This document shows, piece by piece, positions 10,447-17,646 of a DNA stretch of 55,589 bases. The number at the start of each line of letters is the position of its first letter. Position 1 is the stretch's first letter. The position numbers and the translations under genes are program-made. The notes below the pieces were generated by a model. The model searched no databases. It was given only the letters and a program-made list of their open reading frames with translations, and had not been told where the DNA came from. The DNA comes from Nonomuraea sp. PA05 (GTDB lineage Bacteria > Actinomycetota > Actinomycetes > Streptosporangiales > Streptosporangiaceae), in the NCBI RefSeq assembly GCF_008086045.1, contig NZ_VSEY01000063.1, positions 1-55,589 on the forward strand, in the 5' to 3' direction.

Positions 10447-10997
10447 CTCTTGGGGCCCTGCGTCTTGTCCTGGCCCGCGCCCTGGGGTTCCTTGGTCTGG
10501 CCTGGTGGCGTGTGCGCGGCCTCGCCATCGGTCGGCGGGGTGGTGGACTCGGCCGGGGTCGTGCCAGGCGCCTTAGTGGTGGCGGGAGTGGTGGCGGGAG
10601 GCGCTGTGGGGCGGCTCGCGCCCGAGGGGCTGACGCCGCTCGCGGGCGTCCGGCCCGCGGTCGTGGTCCGCGCCGGCGTGGCGGGCGCCGAGCCGCGCGC
10701 CCTGGGGGTGGCCGCGCGGGTGGGGGGACGGGTGCTCGGGGGCCGGGTCGCCGTGGGTTCGCCGGAGCTTCGCTCGGAGTCCGGCGCCGTGGCGGGGGCG
10801 GAGGGGCTGGAGCCGCCCGATCCGAGCCGGTCGGAGTTGTCGAGGCGGGTGCCGCTGAACGCGCCGCCGATCAGGACCGCCGCGCAGGCCAGCATCAAGG
10901 TGCCACCGAGGACACCGACGATCATCAGCACCCGCCTGCGCCGGCCACTCTGGTCGACGAACACCGCCGTCTCGGTCGCCCGATGCGCTCCAGTCAC
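10443..10997 (-). CDS. single-pass membrane protein with a long Pro/Thr/Ser-rich tail
   Basis: A 184-residue protein: a short basic cytosolic start, one membrane helix at about residues 24-46 (VLMIVGVLGGTLMLACAAVLIGG), then a low-complexity extracellular tail rich in Pro, Thr, Ala and Ser. No catalytic domain is visible. The start is GTG at 10997. Its stop overlaps the start of the decayed deacetylase/glycosyltransferase gene by four bases, so the two formed an operon, and it may have been an accessory protein for an exported polysaccharide. Function unknown. Confidence 0.65.
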   Translation of the reverse strand: MTGAHRATETAVFVDQSGRRRRVLMIVGVLGGTLMLACAAVLIGGAFSGTRLDNSDRLGSGGSSPSAPATAPDSERSSGEPTATRPPSTRPPTRAATPRARGSAPATPARTTTAGRTPASGVSPSGASRPTAPPATTPATTKAPGTTPAESTTPPTDGEAAHTPPGQTKEPQGAGQDKTQGPKR

Positions 10998-11091
10998 GGG
11001 TCAGAAGCGTAGGGACTGCGGCACACTCCTCGGGGCGATGTGGCGATTCATCCGACAAAATCGGGTTGTCGCTGGATGGGATGTCGAGGTG

Positions 11092-11793
11092 TCAGCACGT
11101 GCACAGCAGCCCGCGCAGCGCCGTCTCCAGGCACACGCTCGAACGCGCGGGCGTCGGCCAGGGAAAACGCACCAGCGACTCGTCCACCCGCACCGTGGCC
11201 CCGAACCGGTCCAGCTCCCACAGCCACACGTCCGCCGCCGGCTCGCCGAGCTGCTGGGTCACGCCGGCGGCGAGCTGGGCCCGGTGCGAGGAGTTGACGT
11301 GGGCGAGCACCCGCTCCGCCGTCTCGGTGAGCGGATCGGGCGCCGCCTCCAGGTAGTCGTCGGCGTCCAGCACGCCCGACTCCTGCCCGGTCAGATAGAC
11401 CACCTGGCCCACGTCCAGCCGCAGCAGCCGGGGCGCGTCCGGCTGCCCGAAGCGCTCCAGCGCGTCGAACAGGCTCTCGTCCGCGGTGTGCGCGGCCACC
11501 GCCACGGCGGCGGTGCGGGCCTCCTCCTCCGGTACGGCCTCCGCCCAGCCCTGGACCTCGATCAGCCCGCGCGGGTGCGTCATCGTGCCCAGTTGCCGCA
11601 TCGCCGTCAGGTTCACCGCCACGACCGCGTCCGCGCGCAGCCCGTGCAGGGTCTCGCCGGGCCGGACGAGCAGGATGGGGCGGCCGCGCTCGTCCACGCC
11701 GCCGCGGGCGGGCGAGGGGGCGCCGTCAACGGAGAGCTTGGCGACGTTGGCCGTCGCGGCGAGGGTCCGGACCCGTTCGGGAATCGGCAGCAT
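11092..11793 (-). CDS. DUF2470 domain protein (haem/iron-related, HugZ-like C-terminal fold)
   Basis: A 233-residue protein whose C-terminal half (HVNSSHRAQLAAGVTQQLGEPAADVWLWELDRFG) matches the DUF2470 module found in haem-degrading HugZ-type and haem-utilisation proteins. The N-terminal half resembles a split-barrel flavin/haem-binding fold (RPILLVRPGETLHGL, VQGWAEAVP). The start ATG at 11793 has GGAGG five bases upstream. Just upstream are two iron-box-like sites, so repression by iron through a DtxR/IdeR/DmdR regulator is likely. Proposed role: haem or iron handling under iron limitation. Whether it is catalytic is not known. Confidence 0.82.
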   Translation of the reverse strand: MLPIPERVRTLAATANVAKLSVDGAPSPARGGVDERGRPILLVRPGETLHGLRADAVVAVNLTAMRQLGTMTHPRGLIEVQGWAEAVPEEEARTAAVAVAAHTADESLFDALERFGQPDAPRLLRLDVGQVVYLTGQESGVLDADDYLEAAPDPLTETAERVLAHVNSSHRAQLAAGVTQQLGEPAADVWLWELDRFGATVRVDESLVRFPWPTPARSSVCLETALRGLLCTC

Positions 11794-11821
11794 GGCGGCC
11801 TCCTTGAGAGCGTCAACAGTG

Positions 11822-11840
11822 ATAGGTTAGCCTTGCCTAA
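11822..11840. promoter_or_regulatory. iron box (DtxR/IdeR type), site 1
   Basis: ATAGGTTAGCCTTGCCTAA matches the 19-base consensus TTAGGTTAGGCTAACCTAA at 15 positions by my hand count. It lies 28 bases upstream of the DUF2470 start and 31 bases upstream of the S4 start. It is placed to control either gene. Confidence 0.7.
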
Positions 11841-11855
11841 GTAAGGATTACCTAA
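11837..11855. promoter_or_regulatory. iron box (DtxR/IdeR type), overlapping site 2
   Basis: CTAAGTAAGGATTACCTAA matches the same consensus at 14 of 19 positions and overlaps site 1 by four bases (offset 15). It ends 16 bases before the S4 start codon. Paired, overlapping boxes are known at IdeR/DtxR promoters. Occupancy would probably block the S4 ribosomal-protein promoter as well. Confidence 0.5.
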
Positions 11856-11871
11856 TCACATCGAGGTGAAC

Positions 11872-12486
11872 GTGCGCTACACCGGCCCGAAGGTGCGACT
11901 GTCGCGTCGCGCGGGCGTCCCGCTGACCAGGAAAGCCGTGCGCTACTTCGAACAGCGCCCCTACCCGCCGGGCGAGCACGGCCGCAAGACGAACCGTCGC
12001 AACACCGGCGACTACGGCCTGCGCCTGATGGAGAAGCAGAAGCTGCGCTGGTACTACGACGTGTCGGAGCGGCAGCTGCGCCGCTACTGGGACCTCGCCG
12101 TGCGCAAGTCGGGCGCCTCCGGTGCCGAACTGGTCACGATCCTGGAGAGCCGCCTGGCCTCGCTCGTGCTGCGCGCCGGCCTCGCGCCGTCGATCTACGC
12201 GGCGCGGCAGTACATCAACCACGGGCACATCGCCGTGGACGGCCGCAAGGTGGACATCCCCAGCTACCTGGTCAAGCCGGGGCAGGTCATCTCGGTGCGG
12301 GAGCGGTCGCGCCAGATGCAGCCGTTCGTGGCCGCCTCCGAGGGCGTCTACGCCGACGACCGGCCCGCCGGGTACCTGTCGGTGGAGCTGCAGGAGCTGC
12401 GCTTCACACTGGTCGGCCGGCCGCAGCGCGAGCAGATCGCGATCCCGGTGGACGAGCAGCTCGTGGTGGAGTTCTACTCCCGCTGA
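11872..12486 (+). CDS. rpsD: ribosomal protein S4 (cysteine-free form, probably a paralogue)
   Basis: A 204-residue S4: the N-terminal RYTGPKVRLSRRAG, RPYPPGEHGRK, then the S4 RNA-binding domain (LESRLASLVLRAGLAPSIYAARQYINHGHIAVDG). S4 binds 16S rRNA early in 30S assembly. The N-terminal zinc-binding cysteines of the C+ form are absent, so this is a C-minus S4. It stands alone rather than in the rpsM-rpsK-rpsD-rpoA cluster. I chose GTG 11872 because GAGG lies five bases upstream; GTG 11866 is an alternative. Two iron-box-like sites precede it. A backup S4 expressed under metal limitation is plausible but not shown. The window cannot tell whether another rpsD exists. Confidence 0.88.
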   Translation: MRYTGPKVRLSRRAGVPLTRKAVRYFEQRPYPPGEHGRKTNRRNTGDYGLRLMEKQKLRWYYDVSERQLRRYWDLAVRKSGASGAELVTILESRLASLVLRAGLAPSIYAARQYINHGHIAVDGRKVDIPSYLVKPGQVISVRERSRQMQPFVAASEGVYADDRPAGYLSVELQELRFTLVGRPQREQIAIPVDEQLVVEFYSR

Positions 12487-12496
12487 CCCGCCGGCC

Positions 12497-12547
12497 AAGG
12501 CCCGGGGGAAGCGGTCACGCGGACCGTGACCGCTTCCCCCGGGCCTT
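12497..12547. terminator. long perfect hairpin, bidirectional terminator
   Basis: Perfect 23-bp inverted repeat (arms 12497-12519 and 12525-12547) with a 5-base loop, ending in AAGG/CCTT rather than a U-tract. It lies between the convergent S4 gene (stop at 12486) and channel gene. The stop codon and last residues of the channel are encoded within it. Confidence 0.85.
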
Positions 12548-13417
12548 CTTCATGGGCGGGGACGCGGGCGCCGTCTCGCGCAGCGCCCGCAGCTCGGCGA
12601 CCTCCTTGCGCAGCTCGGTCAGCTCGTCGAGGATCTGCTGCGTGTGCGCCCTGGTGTCCTCCATGATGTGCGACGTGCTGTCCTCCAGCGCCGCCCGCTC
12701 CTCGGCGCTCTCCTCGTCCATCGCGCTCACCACGACCGCCAGGAAGAGGTTGAGCACGACGAACGTGCACACGAGGATGAAGATGGTGAAGAAGATCCAC
12801 GCCGACGGGTGCCGGCTCATCACCTCCCTGGCGATGTTGCCCCAGTCGTCGCCCGTCATCGTCTGGTAGAGCGTGAACAGCGAGGTCTGCAGGCTGCCGA
12901 AGCGGTGCGGCGCGGTCTGCCCGTACAGCTTGGTGGCCATGACGGCGGCCACGTACAGGACCAGCGACAGCAGCACCACGATCGAGCTCATCCCCGGCAT
13001 CGCGCGCAGCAGCGCCGAGACGACGCGGCGCAGGCTCGGCACCACCGACAGCAGCCGCAGCACGCGCAGGATGCGCAGCGCGCGCAGCACCGACAGGCCG
13101 CCGTTGGTGGAGGCGAAGGCGATGGCGACGATGGCGGTGTCGAAGACGTTCCACGGGTCGCGGAAGAAGGCCGCCCGCTCGACGTACAGCTTGGCGATCA
13201 GCTCGGCGGTGAAGATGTAGAGCGCCACGTGGTCGACCACCGTCAGGACGGCTCCGTACTCGGCGACGACGGCGGGGAAGGTCTCCAGGCCGAGGGTGGC
13301 CGCGTTGATCAGGATGACGCCGATGATGAACCGCTGGAAGTGGCGGTGAGCGAGTAGGACGCGGGTGCGTTCACGCACGGGGGCAGGCTCCTCGGAGGCG
13401 GATTGGGGCCGTACCAT
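12515..13417 (-). CDS. voltage-gated cation channel, single-domain bacterial type
   Basis: A 300-residue, six-helix channel of the ion_trans family (NaChBac/BacNav architecture, expected to form homotetramers). The S4 voltage sensor carries Arg112, 115, 118 and 121 at every third position, with a further Arg pair at 130-131. The pore loop is TLYQTMTGDDWGN, so the filter is T188-G-D-D-W-G-N. This differs from the sodium-selective TLESW and resembles calcium-channel filters. The C-terminus after S6 (about 235-285) is an acidic heptad-like coiled coil (EESAEERAALEDS... ELTELRKEVAELRAL). The start ATG at 13417 has a weak ribosome site, and GTG at 13378 with GAGGAG upstream is an alternative. It ends inside the terminator hairpin. 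Confidence 0.9.
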   Translation of the reverse strand: MVRPQSASEEPAPVRERTRVLLAHRHFQRFIIGVILINAATLGLETFPAVVAEYGAVLTVVDHVALYIFTAELIAKLYVERAAFFRDPWNVFDTAIVAIAFASTNGGLSVLRALRILRVLRLLSVVPSLRRVVSALLRAMPGMSSIVVLLSLVLYVAAVMATKLYGQTAPHRFGSLQTSLFTLYQTMTGDDWGNIAREVMSRHPSAWIFFTIFILVCTFVVLNLFLAVVVSAMDEESAEERAALEDSTSHIMEDTRAHTQQILDELTELRKEVAELRALRETAPASPPMKKARGKRSRSA

Positions 13418-13488
13418 GATGACGCATGATGATCAAGTAGGAGACTGTGGTATAAAAGCCCACCTGTCGCTGTCAACGGTGAGGGGCC

Positions 13489-13803
13489 ATGTCCTATCCC
13501 AACTACGGCCCGGGCAACTACGGGCCGCCGCCGCAGAGCCACCCGAACGGCACCGTCATCCTCGTGCTGGGCATCGTGAGCCTGGTGGCCTGCATGTTGA
13601 CCGGCCCCTTCGCCTGGTCGATGGGCAACAAGGCGCTGCGCGAGATCGACGAGAGCGGCTACTACTACGAGAACCGCGGGATGGTCCAGGCCGGTCGCAT
13701 CTGCGGCATCATCGGCACCGTCCTGCTGATCATCACCTTCTGCTTCGTCGCCCTCGGCGTGACGGTCGGCATCATCGGCGCCGTCACGGAGGGCTCGTCC
13801 TGA
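13489..13803 (+). CDS. small DUF4190-type membrane protein
   Basis: A 104-residue protein: a short Pro/Gly/Tyr-rich cytosolic start (SYPNYGPGNYGPPPQ), then two membrane helices at about residues 21-42 and 67-97 separated by a loop with ALREID and Y-Y-Y. This is the DUF4190 pattern common in actinomycetes; function unknown. An A/T-rich TATAAAA at about 13451-13457 lies 32 bases upstream and may be part of its promoter. The ATG at 13489 is preceded by GAGGGG. Confidence 0.8.
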   Translation: MSYPNYGPGNYGPPPQSHPNGTVILVLGIVSLVACMLTGPFAWSMGNKALREIDESGYYYENRGMVQAGRICGIIGTVLLIITFCFVALGVTVGIIGAVTEGSS

Positions 13804-13822
13804 AAAAGGGCCGCCGTGAGCG

Positions 13823-15181
13823 TCAGCGCGCGTGCTTGGAGCGCTTCTGGAGCGCGGCGATGACGCCGGCCGGGTCCACCGTCCCGTAGCCGTAGTCGTA
13901 GTCGAACCCGACCTCGCTGCGGTCCTCCGCCGTCCTGCGCAGCAGGGCCCTGAGCTGGGCGGGTGACAGCTTGCCTGCCGGCCAGCGGGTGCGCACCGCC
14001 GCCACGAGCCCGGCCGCGACCGGCGCCGCCGCCGACGTGCCGGAGTCGGGCTCGCTCGCGCCGAACGCCCTGGAGCCCAGGAAGTGCGTGTACGCGCACA
14101 CGTCCGGCTTGCGCGCGGTCAGCCGCCCGGGCCCCTGCGAGGAGTAGCCCACCCGCTCGCCGTTGACGTCGATGCCGCCGACCGACAGCACCTTCGGATG
14201 CGAGTTGGCGCCCACGATGGGCCTGCCGGGGTAGGCGCAGCGGCCGTCCGGGCACTCCCGCCCGCAGTTGCCCGCCGCGAACAGCACGTCGGCGCCCGTA
14301 CGGTCGAGCGCGGCCACCATCAGGTTGAACGGGTGCGCCGCGTTGTCGGAGTAGTTGCCCGGATGCCCGACGGGAAAGTCCCACTCGGGGGAGAACGAGC
14401 CCCACGAGTTGTTCACCACCAGCGAGCGCGACTCGGCGGGCTGGGCGTCGAGCACGTTGCGCAGGTGCGCGAAGGCCGCGACCGCGTCCGACAGCAGCCC
14501 GTCCAGCGCCGAGCCGCCCGGCCGGGTGGACAGCAGCACGGGGATGTCGATCAGCGTGGCCTGCGGGGCGGTGATGAGCGTGTCGAACGCGCACATGGTG
14601 CCGTGGTCGACCTCGAACTCGCCCGGCCTGCCCGTCACGCCCGACGGGCTCCAGCACCGCTCGGCGTCCACGGTGACGCCCCTGCCGAGCTGCCTGGCGG
14701 TGTGCGCGGCGTTGATCCCGGTGTCCAGCACGGCGACCGTCACGCCGTCGCCGTCGAGCCCCTGCGCGTGCAGCCCCGGCACGTTCAGCAGCCGCTCCAC
14801 GTCGTGCCAGTCGCCCGTCGGCGGGTCGCCCCCGCACACCGGCGTGGACTCGATGACCGGGTCGGCGAAGACGCCCACCACGTCCGGCCTGAGCGCGGGC
14901 AGCAGCGCGACCCTGGCCGTCAGCTCGTCGTCCGAGATCGTGCCCCGGACCAGCACCGACGCGTCCTCGGGGGCGAGGGAGAAGTCCAGCGGCTGGCTGA
15001 GCGAGAGCGGGTCACCGTCGGCCGCGGGCAGCGGCCTGGGCACGGCCACGGGCGTGAACGCGGGATCGAGCTCGACGCCCGGCAGGCCGTCGGCGACGTC
15101 GGCCGTGGTGGCGGTCTGGCCGGGGTCCGTGACCGCCGCGACCAGATCGGGGGAGGGACGGAGCTGGATCAGGATCCGCAT
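13823..15181 (-). CDS. S8-family (subtilisin-like) serine peptidase without signal peptide
   Basis: A 452-residue protein with an N-terminal region of about 115 residues and a complete subtilase triad: Asp153 in VAVLDTGIN, His193 in DHGTMC and Ser383 in GTSAAAP. The oxyanion Asn304 lies in AAGNCG. It has no signal peptide or membrane helix, so it is probably cytosolic or released another way. Several cysteines (CGREC, GRC) cluster near the oxyanion region, which is more typical of an exported enzyme and leaves localisation uncertain. It is convergent with the DUF4190 gene (19-base gap) and divergent from the next gene. Substrate unknown. Confidence 0.9.
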   Translation of the reverse strand: MRILIQLRPSPDLVAAVTDPGQTATTADVADGLPGVELDPAFTPVAVPRPLPAADGDPLSLSQPLDFSLAPEDASVLVRGTISDDELTARVALLPALRPDVVGVFADPVIESTPVCGGDPPTGDWHDVERLLNVPGLHAQGLDGDGVTVAVLDTGINAAHTARQLGRGVTVDAERCWSPSGVTGRPGEFEVDHGTMCAFDTLITAPQATLIDIPVLLSTRPGGSALDGLLSDAVAAFAHLRNVLDAQPAESRSLVVNNSWGSFSPEWDFPVGHPGNYSDNAAHPFNLMVAALDRTGADVLFAAGNCGRECPDGRCAYPGRPIVGANSHPKVLSVGGIDVNGERVGYSSQGPGRLTARKPDVCAYTHFLGSRAFGASEPDSGTSAAAPVAAGLVAAVRTRWPAGKLSPAQLRALLRRTAEDRSEVGFDYDYGYGTVDPAGVIAALQKRSKHAR

Positions 15182-15367
15182 GTGTCACCACCGAGACGTT
15201 TGTGGAGGGAAACGAACCTCCCAACATTCCTTCATCCGCTCCGGCTCGTCCAGTGGATCTGAGGTGTTTTGACCTGCGGAAACTCCCTAATCGGGGCGAA
15301 GCGGACGACATTTGTTCTGGGACGTCAGACTTCCTTGTTTTCGGTCCGTTCACTACGGTGAGGCGTT

Positions 15368-17407
15368 ATGACGCTCCAGGCGCAAAAGCCGGTCGATGGC
15401 GGAGAAAAGGCTCACTGGTTGGCGGTACGGCCGAGGCTGATCCTCGCCAGTGCCTTCATGCTCTTCCTTGAGCTGGCACTGATCCGGTGGACCGGGTCCA
15501 ACATCGTCCATCTCAGTTATTTCACCAATTTCGTGCTGCTCGGCTCCTTCCTCGGCATCGGGCTCGGTTTCCTGCGCGTGGGGCGCTCGCAACGGCAGCC
15601 GTACTACTCGCCCATCGTGCTGGCCGTCCTGACCATCGTCGTGCTGACCTTCCCGGTCACCGTCGACCGCAACACCGAGGGCGTCCTGTACTGGACGAGC
15701 CTGTCCACCAGCGGGCCGCCCGCCTGGGCGATCCTGCCGGTGATCTTCTGCGCCGCCGCCGTGGTGCTGATGGGCCCCGCCGAGCTGGTCGGGCGGTGCT
15801 TCCCCGAGCTGCCGCGCCTGGAGGCCTACCGCTACGACCTGATCGGCAGCCTGACCGGCATCGCCGCGTTCACCGCGCTGTCGTTCCTCAGCGCGCCGCC
15901 CGTGTTCTGGGGCCTCATCGCGGCCATCTGCTACGGCCTGCTGCTCATGCCCAGCCCGCGCGTGCTCTACGTGGGGCTCGTGACCGTGCCCTCCCTGGTC
16001 GTGGTCGGGCTGCTGCTGGCCGAGACGCTCACCGCCGGGGCGATCTGGTCGCCGTACTACAAGGTCACCACCAAGCAGCTCGTGCAGCTCGGCGTGCCCG
16101 TCACCGACATCGCCGTCAACGGCATCCCGCACCAGCAGGCCGTGCCCGCCTACGCCCGCCTGCAGTGGGAGGCCCAGTACGGCCTGCCGTACGAGCGCGC
16201 GAGCAGGCAGCCCAGGGACGTGCTCATCGTCGGCGCGGGCAGCGGCACCGACGTGGCGATCGCGCTGTCCAAGGGCGCCACCCGCGTGGACGCCGTCGAG
16301 ATCGACCCCAAGCTGCGCGAGCTGGGCGGCTCGGCGCACCCCGACAAGCCCTACGCCGACCCGCGCGTCACCACCCACGTCACCGACGGCCGCGCCTTCC
16401 TGGAGCGCACCGGCGACAAGTACGACCTGATCCTCTTCGCCCTGCCCGACTCGCTCACCCTCGTCTCCGGCGCCAGCTCGCTGCGCCTGGAGAGCTACCT
16501 GTTCACCGAGGAGGCCATGCGGGCGGCGCGCGCCCACCTCAAGCCGGGCGGCACGTTCTCGATGTACAACTACTACCGCGAGAGCTGGCTGGTCGACCGC
16601 CTGGCCTCCACCATGCAGCGCGCCTTCGGGCACAAGCCCTGCGTGGACGTCGTCAGCACCGCCGGTCAGCAGGCCGTGATCACCGCCGGCCTGGCCGCCG
16701 CCGACCAGCGCTGCGCCGCCGAGTGGCCGGGCGCCGCCCCGGGCACGCCCGAGCCCGCCGGCGACGACCGGCCCTTCCTCTACCTGAAGGAAGGCACCAT
16801 CCCGCCGATCTACGTCATCACGCTCGGCCTGATCCTCATCGTCAGCCTGCTGGCCGTGCGCGTCGTGGCGGGCCCCTACCGGCGGATGCGCCCGTACGCG
16901 GACCTGTTCCTGCTCGGCGTGGGCTTCATGCTGCTGGAGACCAAGAGCGTGACCGGGTTCGCGCTGCTGTTCGGCACCACGTGGGTGGTCAACGCGATCG
17001 TCTTCGCGGGCGTGCTCGTCGCGGTGCTCGCCGCCGTCGAGGTGACCCGCCGCTTCCGCACCCCGCCGCTGCCGATCATGTACGGCGTGCTTTTCGCGGG
17101 CCTCCTGCTGGCCTGGCTGGTGCCCAATGAATGGCTGCTGTCGCTCCCGCTCCCGTTGCGCGCGGTGGCCGCGGTGACGGTGGCGTTCCTGCCGATCTTC
17201 GCCGCGAACGTGGTCTTCGCCAAACGTTTCGCCGACACGGCCGACGCCACCACCTCTTTCGGCGCGAACCTGCTGGGCGCCATGGTGGGCGGCTGCCTGG
17301 AGTACGTCGCCCTGGTGATCGGCTACAAGGGCCTGCTCGTGGTGGCGGCCCTGCTGTACGTCGGCGCCCTGGCCCTGCTGCCCAGGAAGAACTCCGCCCT
17401 GGTGTGA
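15368..17407 (+). CDS. membrane-embedded spermidine-synthase-like protein
   Basis: A 679-residue protein with three parts: about seven N-terminal membrane helices (residues 20-230), a cytosolic Rossmann methyltransferase/aminopropyltransferase-like domain (VLIVGAGSGTDVAIALSKGATRVDAVEIDP near 275-315, then VTDGRAFLERTGDKYDLIL), and a second block of membrane helices (475-675). The SAM-type motif is intact. True polyamine synthases are soluble, so this membrane-fused family has no settled reaction. It may modify a lipid or envelope molecule. It starts at ATG 15368 after GAGGCGTT. A hairpin follows its stop. Confidence 0.8.
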   Translation: MTLQAQKPVDGGEKAHWLAVRPRLILASAFMLFLELALIRWTGSNIVHLSYFTNFVLLGSFLGIGLGFLRVGRSQRQPYYSPIVLAVLTIVVLTFPVTVDRNTEGVLYWTSLSTSGPPAWAILPVIFCAAAVVLMGPAELVGRCFPELPRLEAYRYDLIGSLTGIAAFTALSFLSAPPVFWGLIAAICYGLLLMPSPRVLYVGLVTVPSLVVVGLLLAETLTAGAIWSPYYKVTTKQLVQLGVPVTDIAVNGIPHQQAVPAYARLQWEAQYGLPYERASRQPRDVLIVGAGSGTDVAIALSKGATRVDAVEIDPKLRELGGSAHPDKPYADPRVTTHVTDGRAFLERTGDKYDLILFALPDSLTLVSGASSLRLESYLFTEEAMRAARAHLKPGGTFSMYNYYRESWLVDRLASTMQRAFGHKPCVDVVSTAGQQAVITAGLAAADQRCAAEWPGAAPGTPEPAGDDRPFLYLKEGTIPPIYVITLGLILIVSLLAVRVVAGPYRRMRPYADLFLLGVGFMLLETKSVTGFALLFGTTWVVNAIVFAGVLVAVLAAVEVTRRFRTPPLPIMYGVLFAGLLLAWLVPNEWLLSLPLPLRAVAAVTVAFLPIFAANVVFAKRFADTADATTSFGANLLGAMVGGCLEYVALVIGYKGLLVVAALLYVGALALLPRKNSALV

Positions 17408-17411
17408 CCCC

Positions 17412-17439
17412 TCCGGAAATGCCGCCGGGCATTTCCGGA
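17412..17439 (+). terminator. hairpin after the spermidine-synthase-like gene
   Basis: Perfect 12-bp arms TCCGGAAATGCC (17412-17423) and GGCATTTCCGGA (17428-17439) around a 4-base loop, starting five bases after the stop codon. The following stretch is T-rich but has no clean U-run. Confidence 0.7.
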
Positions 17440-17646
17440 ATGGTCTTCGTATTTCCTTGACCGATGGTCAGGTGAACGGTTTCCTTCACGGCTTGATTTG
17501 TCGGTGACCGCGAGGTGAGCTAGAGATACCAGCCATGCCTTGATCGCGATGATCGTTTGTCTGTGAAAAGCGATAATTCATCTTCTCGAAAGGGAGGTAA
17601 GGGATCGGGGGTGACGTCCGGTAAACCCACGAGCAAAGGTGTAATC

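Noticed and set aside
11822..11855. Zur box upstream of the S4 paralogue
   Set aside because: I expected zinc control for a cysteine-free S4, but the sequence lacks the TGAAAATNATTTTCA-like core and fits the iron-box consensus much better.
13415..13432. CATGATGA direct repeat over the channel start codon
   Set aside because: Only two 8-bp copies, one containing the start codon itself. Too little to call an operator.
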